Below, piece after piece: positions 26,450-34,908 of a DNA stretch of 64,000 bases. The stretch spans positions 310,001 to 374,000 of the forward strand of contig NZ_JABBGG010000002.1 of NCBI RefSeq assembly GCF_012927275.1. Reading direction: 5' to 3'. Position 1 is the first letter of the stretch, and the number at the start of each line of letters is the position of its first letter. The position numbers were made by a program, and so were the translations under genes. The notes under the pieces were generated by a model, which worked only from the letters and a program-made list of their open reading frames with translations, was not told where the DNA came from and made no database searches. This DNA is from Massilia polaris. GTDB taxonomy: Bacteria; Pseudomonadota; Gammaproteobacteria; Burkholderiales; Burkholderiaceae_D.

Positions 26450-27796
26450 TCAGATTTTTTTACCAACAATAACACCGCGGTGCAGCGCGGTAAGGACCTG
26501 TTCCTCAAAGCGTGGCATTGCGGAATACTTGCCTTTATATACCTCCGGATCCGACGATACGCCCCCCACCAGCACCACCATGCCATTCTTGCCCGCCAGG
26601 TCCGCGGCGAACACCGACATCAGCCCGTACGCTTCCCCCAAATGGCCGACGGCCGCGAATCCGCCCCCTTCGACCAGCTGCATGCCCGGCTTGTCCGCAA
26701 AGTGCTGGTTGCCCAGCCCCCAATAGTTGAACAGGCCATGGTCGGTATTGCCGTTGCTGCCGTTGTCGGCCCATTGCTGCGAAAACATCGTAGCCAGCGT
26801 GGCGGGACGCAGGATCTGCCGCCCCTCGTGCTTGCCATCGTTCAGCAGCATCAGCATGACCTTGCCCATGTCGTGCGCCGACATGCGCATCCCGCCAGTC
26901 GGGCTGAACGGGGTGGCGTTGGTGCCGATGTCGTAAGTATCGATCCCGGCCGGGCGCGCCGGCGGTCGCTGGCTGTAGTCGTCGACCTGGGGAATCCACG
27001 GGCCGGCCGTGTTCCAGATTTCCGTGTCGACCGTGCGCTTGCGGTAGAGGGTTGCCAGGTCAGACAGGTCTTCCGGCGAAAATTCGGACGGGTTGTACCC
27101 GCCATGCAGCCCCATCGGATCGAGCAGCAGGCGCTTCATCAGGCGGTCGAAACGCTCGCCGGTGACCCGCTCCATGATCGTGCCAATCACGCCCCAGTTC
27201 AGGTTCGAGTACGTGAAATACTGGCCCGGAGGCGCAGTGGGCGCCCACATCGCACCGTTCCCGTGCAGCTCGCCAGCCGGGAGCAGCAGCGACTTCAGCG
27301 ACTTCGCCGCCGGGAATGAATAGCCCGCCTCGTCGCGCAAGGTCGAGGTATGGCTCAGCAAGGTACGCAGGGTGACCGGCTCGTCCGGGAAGCGCGGGTT
27401 GCGCAGCGGGTAGCCGAGGTAGGCGCCAGCGTCGGTGTCGAGGGCCAGCTTGCCGTCCTCGACCAGCCGCATCAGGCCGAGCGTCGTCATCATCTTCGAA
27501 ATTGACGCCATCCGGTACAAAGTGCGGTCATTGGCCGGTTTTGATGGCTGTCCGCCGATGCCGATAAAGCGTTGGCCGGACTGGAATTCATAGGCGACCT
27601 TGCCGTCCCTGATCGCCAGTACCGACATGCTCGACAGCTGGCACTCCGGCGCCTGGGAGATGGCAGTCAGTTCCGCGTCGAGCGCAGTCCGCGATTCGGG
27701 CGGCCCGGACACCATCGGCTTCGGCGAACCGCCGAAAACATGTCCGACGCCGCCCAGTAACGCCATCCCAAGCACTGCCCGCCTGCCTTGTTTCAT
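26450..27796 (-). CDS. Secreted serine hydrolase of the class-C beta-lactamase/DD-peptidase family
   Basis: A 448-residue protein starting with a twin-arginine-like or Sec signal (MKQGRRAVLGMALLGGVG). The SxxK motif is S98-I-S-K101 and the second motif YSN is at 196-198; HLGEAYG near residue 390 takes the place of the third (K/H)xG motif. Family members include esterases, D-aminopeptidases and PBP-like proteins. An unusual glycine/aspartate pattern HGLFNYWGLG precedes the third motif. GAGGGAGA lies before the ATG at 27796. The nearness of PG-recycling genes makes a peptide or PG substrate possible but unproven. Confidence 0.82.
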   Translation of the reverse strand: MKQGRRAVLGMALLGGVGHVFGGSPKPMVSGPPESRTALDAELTAISQAPECQLSSMSVLAIRDGKVAYEFQSGQRFIGIGGQPSKPANDRTLYRMASISKMMTTLGLMRLVEDGKLALDTDAGAYLGYPLRNPRFPDEPVTLRTLLSHTSTLRDEAGYSFPAAKSLKSLLLPAGELHGNGAMWAPTAPPGQYFTYSNLNWGVIGTIMERVTGERFDRLMKRLLLDPMGLHGGYNPSEFSPEDLSDLATLYRKRTVDTEIWNTAGPWIPQVDDYSQRPPARPAGIDTYDIGTNATPFSPTGGMRMSAHDMGKVMLMLLNDGKHEGRQILRPATLATMFSQQWADNGSNGNTDHGLFNYWGLGNQHFADKPGMQLVEGGGFAAVGHLGEAYGLMSVFAADLAGKNGMVVLVGGVSSDPEVYKGKYSAMPRFEEQVLTALHRGVIVGKKI

Positions 27797-27874
27797 GCTG
27801 TCTCCCTCAAATTATTGTCCGGCGAGGATAAGTTGGCATTATCGCCGCTGCTAATGAAATGTGCGTCTCGCTCC

Positions 27875-27950
27875 ATAACCTTTTAGTATATTGATCCGCC
27901 TTTCTTTCATGCGAATGTGAATATTCACAGTTTGTTATTGCATTTACACT
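27875..27950 (+). promoter_or_regulatory. Shared promoter block A, upstream of the GntR gene
   Basis: ATAACCTTTT begins at 27875, TTTCAT at 27905 (exactly 30 bp later) and TACACT at 27945. The same three blocks, with the first spacing identical, occur before murQ (28735) and before the sugar-kinase gene (33878). In those two the distance from TTTCAT to TACACT is 29 bp; here it is 40, one helical turn longer. Common control of the cluster is inferred. Confidence 0.5.
27916..27929. promoter_or_regulatory. Perfect 14-bp palindrome, candidate GntR operator
   Basis: TGTGAATATTCACA is a perfect palindrome located 54 nt before the GntR start and within the 11-bp region that distinguishes promoter block A from blocks B and C. 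It resembles a CRP site but the spacer is 4, not 6, nt. Autoregulation by the adjacent GntR protein is the simplest reading. Confidence 0.45.
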
Positions 27951-27982
27951 GAGGGCACAGCACCATTACCGGACTCTCAAGC

Positions 27983-28738
27983 ATGAGCGGAACCGCAATG
28001 AGCAACAGCATCAACGAATTCAGGGTGGACCTGAACGACAATTCCCCCTTGTACATGCAGGTCGCGCGCAAGCTGATCCAGGATGTGCGCGAGGGCCGCT
28101 ACCGCGTCGACCAGGCGCTGCCGTCCGAACGCCTGCTGTCCGACCAGCTCGATATTTCCCGTGTCACCGCGCGCAAGGCCATCGACCAGCTGGTCGACCA
28201 GGGCCTGGTGGTGCGCCGCCGCGGCTCCGGTAATTATGTGGCGCCGCGCATCGAGCAGCCGCTGTCGAACCTGTCCAGTTTTTCCGAACAGCTTGAGCAG
28301 CGCGGCTACCGCGCCGGCTCGCAGTGGCTCAAGCGCGCGATCGCCGTGGCCGCTGCCGACGAGCAGCTCAGCCTCGGTTTGTCCTCGAACACGCGCGTGG
28401 CCCGCCTCGAGCGCCTGCGCCTGGCCGATGAGGTGGTGATGGCGTATGAAGTGAGCGTGATTCCCGCCACCATCCTGCCGCGCCCGGAAGGCGTCGGCGA
28501 TTCCCTGTATGCCCACCTGGACAAGACCGGCCACATGCCGGTGCGCGCGCTGCAGCACATCCGCGCGATGAACGCCCCGGCCACCCTGGCCGGGCAGCTG
28601 GGCATCCCGGAGGGCAAGGCGGTGCTGTTCATCACCCGCATCGGCTACCTCGAATCGGGCCAGGCTGTCGAGCTGACCCATTCGTATTGCCGCAGCGATC
28701 ATTACGATTTCGTCGCCGAGATGCGGCGTGTTGCATAA
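27983..28738 (+). CDS. GntR/HutC-family transcriptional regulator (UTRA ligand domain)
   Basis: A 251-residue regulator: winged helix (about 15-85) with YRVDQALPSERLLSDQLDISRVTARKAI split over the recognition helices and GNYVAP at the wing, then a UTRA effector domain (about 100-245) with ARLERLRLADEVVMAYE and HSYCRSDHYDFVAEM at the end. NagR/YvoA-type members sense GlcNAc-6-P or GlcN-6-P, which fits the murQ-led cluster it precedes. The second Met, five codons on, is an alternative start. Its stop overlaps promoter block B. Confidence 0.87.
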   Translation: MSGTAMSNSINEFRVDLNDNSPLYMQVARKLIQDVREGRYRVDQALPSERLLSDQLDISRVTARKAIDQLVDQGLVVRRRGSGNYVAPRIEQPLSNLSSFSEQLEQRGYRAGSQWLKRAIAVAAADEQLSLGLSSNTRVARLERLRLADEVVMAYEVSVIPATILPRPEGVGDSLYAHLDKTGHMPVRALQHIRAMNAPATLAGQLGIPEGKAVLFITRIGYLESGQAVELTHSYCRSDHYDFVAEMRRVA

Positions 28739-28799
28739 CTTTTCGGAATAACTACGGCCAATCCTTTCATGGGGAAGGCCGCGAATTTGGTATTACACT
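28735..28799 (+). promoter_or_regulatory. Shared promoter block B, upstream of murQ
   Basis: ATAACTTTT at 28735, TTTCAT at 28765 and TACACT at 28794 reproduce the layout of block C base for base in spacing (30 and 29 bp). CGGCC and GGCCG flank the TTTCAT, forming an imperfect inverted repeat. The block starts within the stop codon of the GntR gene. Confidence 0.5.
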
Positions 28800-28877
28800 G
28801 GTTTTATCGGATTGCTATCGGGCGGATTTCGCTTGACCAATCCATCCGACAAATGCGACGCCCGCACCGAGCCCCCG

Positions 28878-29759
28878 ATGTTAAAAACCGAAACCCCAGA
28901 TCAGCAGCACGCCGAACTCGACCAGTATCCGACCGTTGAACTAGTCAATACCCTGGTGGATGACCAGATCAACGCCGTCAACGCGGTTCGCGCCGCTGCT
29001 CCGCGCATCGCGGCGGCCGTTACCGCGGCCTTGCCGCGTATCGAAGCGGGCGGGCGGCTGATCTATGTCGGCGCCGGCACCTCCGGCCGCCTCGGCGTGC
29101 TCGACAGCGTCGAGCTGTACCCGACCTTCTCGTGGCCAACCGAGCGCGCAGTCGCGCTGCTGGCCGGCGGCGCCAAGGCGATGTTCGTCGCCGTCGAAGG
29201 CGCCGAGGATGACATCGTCCAGGGCGACGCCGACCTGCGCGCGGCCGATGTCGGGCCGAACGACGTGGTGCTGCTGATCGCCGCGTCGGGCGGCACGCCG
29301 TATGTGCTGGGCGCCCTGCGCGCGGCGCGCAAGCTCGGCGCGCTGACGGTCGGCTTCGCCAACAACACCGATGCGCCAGTCGCCAACGAAGCGGAAATCG
29401 GCGTGACGCTCGATACCGGTTCCGAAATCATTTCCGGTAGTACCCGCCTGAAAGCCGGCACTTCGCAGAAGATCGCGCTGAACACGTTCTCGAGCGCATT
29501 AATGGTGCGTTTGAACAAGGTTTATGGCAACCTGATGGTAGACTTGAAGCCCACCAACGCCAAGCTGATCCTGCGCGCGGTCCGCCTGACCATGTTTGCC
29601 ACAGGCGCCGACGAAGCGGCAGCGCGGGCGCTGCTGGAACAATGCGATTTCCATGTCAAGGTTGCCGTCGTGGCGCTGAAGCGGAAGACCGATGTCACCC
29701 AGGCCAGGGCCCTGCTTGAAACGGCGCGCGGCAGCGTGCGCCGGGCACTCGCCGCATAA
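28878..29759 (+). CDS. murQ: N-acetylmuramic acid 6-phosphate etherase MurQ
   Basis: A 293-residue SIS-domain enzyme that removes lactate from MurNAc-6-P to give GlcNAc-6-P in cytoplasmic peptidoglycan recycling. Signature elements are IYVGAGTSGRLGVLD, the Glu-containing VEGAEDD region, IAASGGTPYVLGAL and GSEIISGSTRLKAGTSQK. The ATG at 28878 starts just before the conserved N-terminus; an upstream in-frame ATG at 28812 adds 22 unlike residues. It is the first enzyme of the PG-recycling run and is followed 38 nt later by an AmpG-like transporter. Confidence 0.96.
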   Translation: MLKTETPDQQHAELDQYPTVELVNTLVDDQINAVNAVRAAAPRIAAAVTAALPRIEAGGRLIYVGAGTSGRLGVLDSVELYPTFSWPTERAVALLAGGAKAMFVAVEGAEDDIVQGDADLRAADVGPNDVVLLIAASGGTPYVLGALRAARKLGALTVGFANNTDAPVANEAEIGVTLDTGSEIISGSTRLKAGTSQKIALNTFSSALMVRLNKVYGNLMVDLKPTNAKLILRAVRLTMFATGADEAAARALLEQCDFHVKVAVVALKRKTDVTQARALLETARGSVRRALAA

Positions 29760-29797
29760 AGTCTTGGCAGGCGCAGGGCCCTCATCCAGAAAGATCT

Positions 29798-31066
29798 ATG
29801 CAAAAAGCGCAAGTGAGAAATCCTTGGTCGTGGATTCCGACGCTGTATTTCGGCCAGGCCATTCCTTACGTTGTCGTGATGACCTTGTCGGTCACCATGT
29901 ACAAAAATCTCGGCATCTCGAATGCCGACATTGCGCTGTATACCAGCTGGCTGTACCTGCCGTGGGTCATCAAGCCGCTGTGGTCTCCCTTCGTCGACAT
30001 GTTCCGCACCAAGCGCTGGTGGGTGGTCGGCTTGCAGGGCATCATCGCCGCTTCGCTGGCGCTGGTGGCGTTCACGATCCAGATGCCGTCGTTCTTCCAG
30101 GTCAGCCTGGCCGTGCTGTGGCTGATGGCCTTCAGTTCCGCAACCCATGACATTGCCGCCGACGGCTTCTACATGCTCGGGCTCAAGCAGCACGAGCAGG
30201 CCGCGTTCGTCGGCGTGCGCAGTACCTTCTACCGCCTGGCCAACATTGCCGGCCAGGGTTTGCTGGTTTACCTCGCCGGCGAACTGATCAAGTCGACCGG
30301 CGACGTCGCCTATGCATGGTCGGTGGTGTTCTTCGTTCTTGCCGCAATGTTCATTGCACTGTTCGTGTACCACCACGTCATCCTGCCGCGGCCGGAATCC
30401 GACCGCGCCGTGGAGCAGGGCGACAATTACCTGAAAGAGTTCTTCACCACCTTCGCCACCTTCTTCCGTCGCAAGGACATCTGGCTGATCCTCGGTTTCA
30501 TCCTGACCTACCGCCTGGGCGAGTCGCAGCTGATCAAGCTGGTGACGCCCTTCCTGATGGACCCGCTGGCCAAAGGCGGCCTCGGCCTGACCACCTCGCA
30601 GGTCGGCATCGCCTACGGCACCGTCGGCGTCACCGCGCTGACCCTCGGCGGCCTGGCCGGCGGCTACCTGATCTCGCGCCTGGGCCTGAAGCGCTGCCTG
30701 TGGCTGATGGTGTTCTCCGTCCACCTGCCCGACCTGGTGTTCGTCTACCTTGCCACCGAGCAGCCGCAGAACATCTACGTGGTGTCTGCCGCCCTCGCGA
30801 TCGAGCAGTTCGGCTACGGCTTCGGCTTCACCGCGATGCTGCTGTACATGATCATGGTGTCCGAAGGCGCGCACAAAACGGCGCACTACGCGATCTGCAC
30901 CGGCCTGATGGCACTGGGCATGATGGTGCCGGGAATGTTCAGCGGCCGTATCCAGGAATACATGGGCTACCAGAACTTCTTCATCTGGGTGTGCGTGGCG
31001 ACGATTCCGGCATTCATCATGGCCGGCCTGGTCAAGATCGATCCGGAATTCGGGAAGAAGCAATAA
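29798..31066 (+). CDS. AmpG-like MFS transporter (muropeptide or amino-sugar permease)
   Basis: A 422-residue major-facilitator protein with about 12 membrane segments. The N-terminal part (WIPTLYFGQAIPYVVVMTLSV and PWVIKPLWSPFVD) is characteristic of AmpG-type permeases, as is DIAADGFYM. AmpG imports GlcNAc-1,6-anhydroMurNAc peptides; the neighbouring murQ, glycosidase, amidase and kinase genes fit this or a related sugar import role. A SLC33-like relation is also possible because both families share the same opening motif. It ends 3 nt before nagX. Confidence 0.85.
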   Translation: MQKAQVRNPWSWIPTLYFGQAIPYVVVMTLSVTMYKNLGISNADIALYTSWLYLPWVIKPLWSPFVDMFRTKRWWVVGLQGIIAASLALVAFTIQMPSFFQVSLAVLWLMAFSSATHDIAADGFYMLGLKQHEQAAFVGVRSTFYRLANIAGQGLLVYLAGELIKSTGDVAYAWSVVFFVLAAMFIALFVYHHVILPRPESDRAVEQGDNYLKEFFTTFATFFRRKDIWLILGFILTYRLGESQLIKLVTPFLMDPLAKGGLGLTTSQVGIAYGTVGVTALTLGGLAGGYLISRLGLKRCLWLMVFSVHLPDLVFVYLATEQPQNIYVVSAALAIEQFGYGFGFTAMLLYMIMVSEGAHKTAHYAICTGLMALGMMVPGMFSGRIQEYMGYQNFFIWVCVATIPAFIMAGLVKIDPEFGKKQ

Positions 31067-31069
31067 GGG

Positions 31070-32209
31070 ATGGGACCGGCAGGCAGGCTCACGTCGCTCG
31101 ACGCATTCCGCGGCTTCACCATCGCCGCCATGGTGCTGGTGAATAACCCGGGCGACTGGTCCGAGCTGTATCCGCAACTGGCGCATGCCAAATGGCACGG
31201 CTGGACCTTCACGGACCTGATCTTCCCGTTCTTCCTGTTTATCGGCGGCGTCTCGATGGCGCTGTCGCTCGGCCGCCTCGCTGCGGCCGGCGCAAACAAG
31301 CCGCAGCTGCTGGCCAAGCTGGCCAAACGGGCGGCGCTGATCTTCCTGATCGGCTTCCTGCTGAACCTGATCCCGAATTTCAATTTCGCTAGCGTTCGGA
31401 TTCCCGGCGTGCTGCAGCGCATCGCCATGTGCACCCTGCTGGCCGCGCCCATCGTCGTCTGGTTCGGCTGGCGCGCCCAGCTTGCGTGGATCGTCGGCCT
31501 GTACGCCGCCTACAGCGTGCTGATGCTGACCGTGCCGGTTCCCGGCATCGGCGCGGGCGTACTGGAACCGGGACAGGACTTCGGCGCCTGGCTCGACCGC
31601 ATGGTGCTCGACGGCCACATGTGGGTGCAGTCCAAAACCTGGGACCCGGAAGGCATGCTCAGCACAATTCCAGCGGTGGCGAGCCAGTTGCTCGGCGTGC
31701 TGGCCGGCCGCTGGCTGCTGTCGCGGCAAGCGCGTACGGACCAGACCGTATGGATGGTGTTCGCCGGGCTCTTGATGGTGTGGCTAGGCGTGATCTTCGA
31801 CGCCATCCTCATGCCGATCAACAAAAGCCTGTGGACGCCTTCGTACAGCCTGCTTGCGGCTGGCTGGGCGACGCTCATTTTCGCCGCGTTCTACTGGCTG
31901 CTCGACGTCAACCCGCACGCCGCCGTTCGCGAAGCCGCGGCACGCTGGACAAAGCCGTTCGTCATCTACGGCATGAACGCGCTGTTCATTTTCGCGCTCT
32001 CGGGACTGGTCGCGAAGATGTTCGGATTCATCAAATTTGCCCAGCCGGACGGCAGCACCCTGTCGCTCGGCAAGAGCCTGTATGCACCGATCAAAGCGCT
32101 TCCGATAGCGCCGGTCAACACGTCTTTGCTTTATGCTTTACTGTTTAACGCCGCCATGTTCGCGATCGCATGGTTCATGTGGCGCAAGAAGTGGTTCGTA
32201 AAAGTTTAA
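31070..32209 (+). CDS. nagX: NagX-like membrane protein (DUF5009/heparan-alpha-glucosaminide acetyltransferase family)
   Basis: A 379-residue inner-membrane protein with about 10 hydrophobic segments. It opens with RLTSLDAFRGFTIAAMVLVNNPGDW, whose start LDxxRG is the acyltransferase-family motif, and has the FPFFLFIGGVSMALS helix and RIPGVLQRIA loop of the NagX group. The human relative acetylates terminal glucosamine across the lysosomal membrane; bacterial NagX genes occur in GlcNAc-use operons, but their reaction is not settled. It is tightly linked to the upstream transporter (3-nt gap). Confidence 0.87.
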   Translation: MGPAGRLTSLDAFRGFTIAAMVLVNNPGDWSELYPQLAHAKWHGWTFTDLIFPFFLFIGGVSMALSLGRLAAAGANKPQLLAKLAKRAALIFLIGFLLNLIPNFNFASVRIPGVLQRIAMCTLLAAPIVVWFGWRAQLAWIVGLYAAYSVLMLTVPVPGIGAGVLEPGQDFGAWLDRMVLDGHMWVQSKTWDPEGMLSTIPAVASQLLGVLAGRWLLSRQARTDQTVWMVFAGLLMVWLGVIFDAILMPINKSLWTPSYSLLAAGWATLIFAAFYWLLDVNPHAAVREAAARWTKPFVIYGMNALFIFALSGLVAKMFGFIKFAQPDGSTLSLGKSLYAPIKALPIAPVNTSLLYALLFNAAMFAIAWFMWRKKWFVKV

Positions 32210-32246
32210 AAACTAGAATATTTGGGGAATGGTTTTGCAGCCTAAT

Positions 32247-33860
32247 ATGAAAAAACGCGCGTTTGCGCTTGCAGGTGTGGCCGGCGCGATGGCGCTGGGT
32301 GGTCTGTTGACGAGCTGTACCGCGGTGAAGCCGGCCGCGCCGGTCGCCGCAACGCCGGTTGTCGTGCCTGCACCGGCCAACGAGATCGAGCCGCCTGCGG
32401 CGCCGCGTGAATTCCGCGCCGCCTGGGTGTCGACCGTCGCCAACATCGACTGGCCGACCAAACAGAACCTCAGCGCCGCGCAGCAGCAGGCCGAAGCCAT
32501 CGCCATCCTGGACCGCGCCAAGGCGCTGAACATGAACGCGATCGTGCTGCAGGTGCGCCCGAGCGCCGACGCGATCTACCCGTCCAAGCTGGAACCGTGG
32601 ACCGAATACCTGAACGGCGCGCAGGGCGAATCGCCGAAGCCGTGGTACGACCCGCTGAAATTCTGGGTGACGGAAGCGCACGCGCGCGGCCTTGAGCTGC
32701 ACGCCTGGTTCAACCCTTACCGCGCGCGCCATGCCACCGCCAAGTCGGCCAGCGTCGCCTCGCATATTTCGCGCAGCAACCCGTCCGCCGTGAGATCGTA
32801 CGGCAAGTTCCTGTGGATGGACCCGGGCGAGGTATCGGCATCGAAGCAGACCCTCGACGTTATCCTCGACGTGGTGCGCCGCTACGACATCGATGGGGTG
32901 CACCTGGACGATTACTTCTACCCGTATCCGATCGAAGCGCCGGGCGCGACCGGCGCCGAAGCCGCCGCGCTGGATGGCGCCGCCGCCAAAACCGAGCTCG
33001 ATTTCCCGGACCAGCCGGCCTGGAACCGTTATGTGCAGGGCGGCGGCAAGCTCGACCGCGCCAGCTGGCGCCGCGACAACGTCAACCGCCTGATCGAAGA
33101 CATCTACAAGGGCATCCACCGCGAGAAAAGCTGGGTGCGCTTCGGCATCAGCCCGTTCGGCATCGGCCGTCCTGACCGCCGTCCGGCCACCATTTCCGGC
33201 TTCAGCCAGTACGACAAGCTGTACGCGGATGCCGAGCTGTGGCTTGAAAAAGGCTGGCTCGACTACTTCACGCCGCAGCTGTACTGGCCGATCTCGCAGA
33301 CGCCGCAAGCATATGACACGCTGCTCGACTACTGGCTGGCGCAGAACCCGAAAGGCCGTCACATCTGGCCGGGCCTGTTCACCAGCCGCATCGGGGCGCC
33401 GGCCAAATCGTACGCGCCGGAAGAAGTGCTGAAACAGATCCAGATCACGCGCGAGCGCCCTGCCGCTACCGGCCACGTGCACTTCAGCATGGCCGCGATC
33501 ATGGAAAACCGCCAGGGCATCGGCGACCAGCTCAAGGCGGTGCACTACACGACGCCGGCGCTGATACCGGCGACGCCATGGCTGGGCAACACCGAACCAG
33601 GCACGCCATCGGTGCGCGCCACCCGCGCAACAGGCGGTGTCAACTTGAGACTCTCCGCGGGCACGGCCAACGCGCAGTATGCGATCTGGTCGCGTCATGG
33701 CGAGCAGTGGAAGTTCGCAGTCGCGCCATCGTCGGCAAGCGATTTCACGGTTGCCGACGATGCAAAGCATGGCCCGGCAAGCGCGGTGGTGGTCAGCGGC
33801 ATCGACCGTCTCGGCAACGAAGGCAAGCGAATTTCGGTGCTGGGCGCGGCGGCAAAATAA
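32247..33860 (+). CDS. GHL10/DUF187-family glycoside hydrolase lipoprotein, DigH-like
   Basis: A 537-residue protein with lipobox LLTSC near residue 24, a short proline-rich linker and a TIM-barrel hydrolase domain of the GHL10 type. Family marks are FRAAWVSTVANIDWP at the start of the barrel, ARGLELHAWFNPYRA and the acidic GVHLDDYFYPYP. A C-terminal all-beta domain (about 450-537) follows. The E. coli relative DigH cuts denuded glycan strands at the division site, which suits this PG cluster. The ATG at 32247 is preferred over one six codons upstream because it gives a clean lipoprotein signal. Confidence 0.85.
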   Translation: MKKRAFALAGVAGAMALGGLLTSCTAVKPAAPVAATPVVVPAPANEIEPPAAPREFRAAWVSTVANIDWPTKQNLSAAQQQAEAIAILDRAKALNMNAIVLQVRPSADAIYPSKLEPWTEYLNGAQGESPKPWYDPLKFWVTEAHARGLELHAWFNPYRARHATAKSASVASHISRSNPSAVRSYGKFLWMDPGEVSASKQTLDVILDVVRRYDIDGVHLDDYFYPYPIEAPGATGAEAAALDGAAAKTELDFPDQPAWNRYVQGGGKLDRASWRRDNVNRLIEDIYKGIHREKSWVRFGISPFGIGRPDRRPATISGFSQYDKLYADAELWLEKGWLDYFTPQLYWPISQTPQAYDTLLDYWLAQNPKGRHIWPGLFTSRIGAPAKSYAPEEVLKQIQITRERPAATGHVHFSMAAIMENRQGIGDQLKAVHYTTPALIPATPWLGNTEPGTPSVRATRATGGVNLRLSAGTANAQYAIWSRHGEQWKFAVAPSSASDFTVADDAKHGPASAVVVSGIDRLGNEGKRISVLGAAAK

Positions 33861-33877
33861 GCGGAAACTACCTCCGT

Positions 33878-33942
33878 ATAACCTTTTGTCATGAATACGG
33901 GCCAAGCTTTCATTCGCATGGAGAAATACTTGGCCCTACACT
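33878..33942 (+). promoter_or_regulatory. Shared promoter block C, upstream of the sugar kinase
   Basis: ATAACCTTTT at 33878, TTTCAT at 33908 and TACACT at 33937 match block B in both spacings. GGGCCAAG (33899-33906) and CTTGGCCC (33929-33936) form an 8-bp inverted repeat around the TTTCAT. The presence of a promoter here means the kinase-amidase part can be expressed separately from murQ. Confidence 0.5.
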
Positions 33943-33975
33943 TGCAGCTTACTCTTTGACTCAGGAAATCACAGT

Positions 33976-34890
33976 TTGAACGGCGAACCTGAAAACGGCC
34001 TCGGCCTTGGCATCGATGCAGGCGGCACGCAGACGCGCTGGGCTTTGGCCCGGCACGACGGCAGCATCGTGGCTGAAGGCCAGGTCGCCGGCCTGTCTGC
34101 CTTGCAGATGAGCAGCACCGACGGCCGCGAACGCGTTCATGCGAACTTCAGCGAACTGGCCGCAGCAGCGCTGGCGCACGGTCGCCCAAGCCGCGTCTCC
34201 GCCGGCCTGACCGGCTTCGGCGGCGACGGCGAACTGCTCCAGAGCTGGCTGGGCGAACTGCTTGGCCTCGATCCCACCGCCATCACCCTCTGCAACGACA
34301 TCGAGATCGCTTACCTGGACAGTTTCAAGCGCGGCGAAGGCTACCTCGTCTACGCCGGCACCGGCTCGATCGGCGCCTGGATCGACCGCGGCGGCGAATT
34401 CCACCGCGCTGGCGGACGCGGCGTTGTCCTCGATGACGGCGGCGGCGGATTCTGGATCGCCCGCGAAGCGCTGCGCCACATCTGGCGCGCCGAGGACGAA
34501 GACCCGGGCTGCTGGGAACAATCCGCGATGGCGCGCGCCGTGTTCGACCATATCGGCGGCAGCGACTGGTCGCTGTCGCGCCAGTTCATCTACGGCCAGG
34601 AGCGCGGCGAAGTCGGCACGCTGGCGCTGGTGGTCGCCGCGAGCGCCGGGCAGGACCCGGTCGCCGCACACATCCTCGAAGAAGCAGGCCGCGAACTCGC
34701 GCGCCTCGCAAATGCGCTGACGCGCCGGTTCGGCCCGCGCCCCGTGGTGCTGGCCGGCCGCGCATCGTCGCTGCATCCATCCATCGCCGAAGCGATGCGC
34801 GCCGCATTGCCGGCCGAAGTCCAGTTCACCCACACCGTCGGGCGCGCGCATCACGCGGCTGCCCGCATCGCAGCACGCGCCAACGCTTAA
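33976..34890 (+). CDS. BadF/BcrA-type amino-sugar kinase (NagK/MurK-like)
   Basis: A 304-residue ASKHA-fold kinase. GIDAGGTQTRWAL is the phosphate-1 motif, CNDIEIAYL and VYAGTGSIGAW supply the catalytic Asp and phosphate-2 loop, and VVLAGRAS the adenosine loop. Family members phosphorylate GlcNAc and/or MurNAc, which would create the MurQ substrate or GlcNAc-6-P. It is not AnmK-like. The start is a TTG at 33976 with AGGA 9 nt upstream; no ATG is available at the conserved N-terminus. Promoter block C precedes it. Confidence 0.85.
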   Translation: MNGEPENGLGLGIDAGGTQTRWALARHDGSIVAEGQVAGLSALQMSSTDGRERVHANFSELAAAALAHGRPSRVSAGLTGFGGDGELLQSWLGELLGLDPTAITLCNDIEIAYLDSFKRGEGYLVYAGTGSIGAWIDRGGEFHRAGGRGVVLDDGGGGFWIAREALRHIWRAEDEDPGCWEQSAMARAVFDHIGGSDWSLSRQFIYGQERGEVGTLALVVAASAGQDPVAAHILEEAGRELARLANALTRRFGPRPVVLAGRASSLHPSIAEAMRAALPAEVQFTHTVGRAHHAAARIAARANA

Positions 34891-34908
34891 CACTACCGGA
34901 AACGACAC

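Noticed and set aside
27916-27929. CRP binding site before the GntR gene
   Set aside because: The half-sites TGTGA/TCACA are present, but the spacer is 4 nt instead of 6; treated as a GntR operator candidate instead.
29522-31729. Minus-strand open frame of 735 codons under the AmpG-like and nagX genes
   Set aside because: Low-complexity His/Gln/Arg-rich translation with no start context; the plus-strand membrane proteins are convincing.
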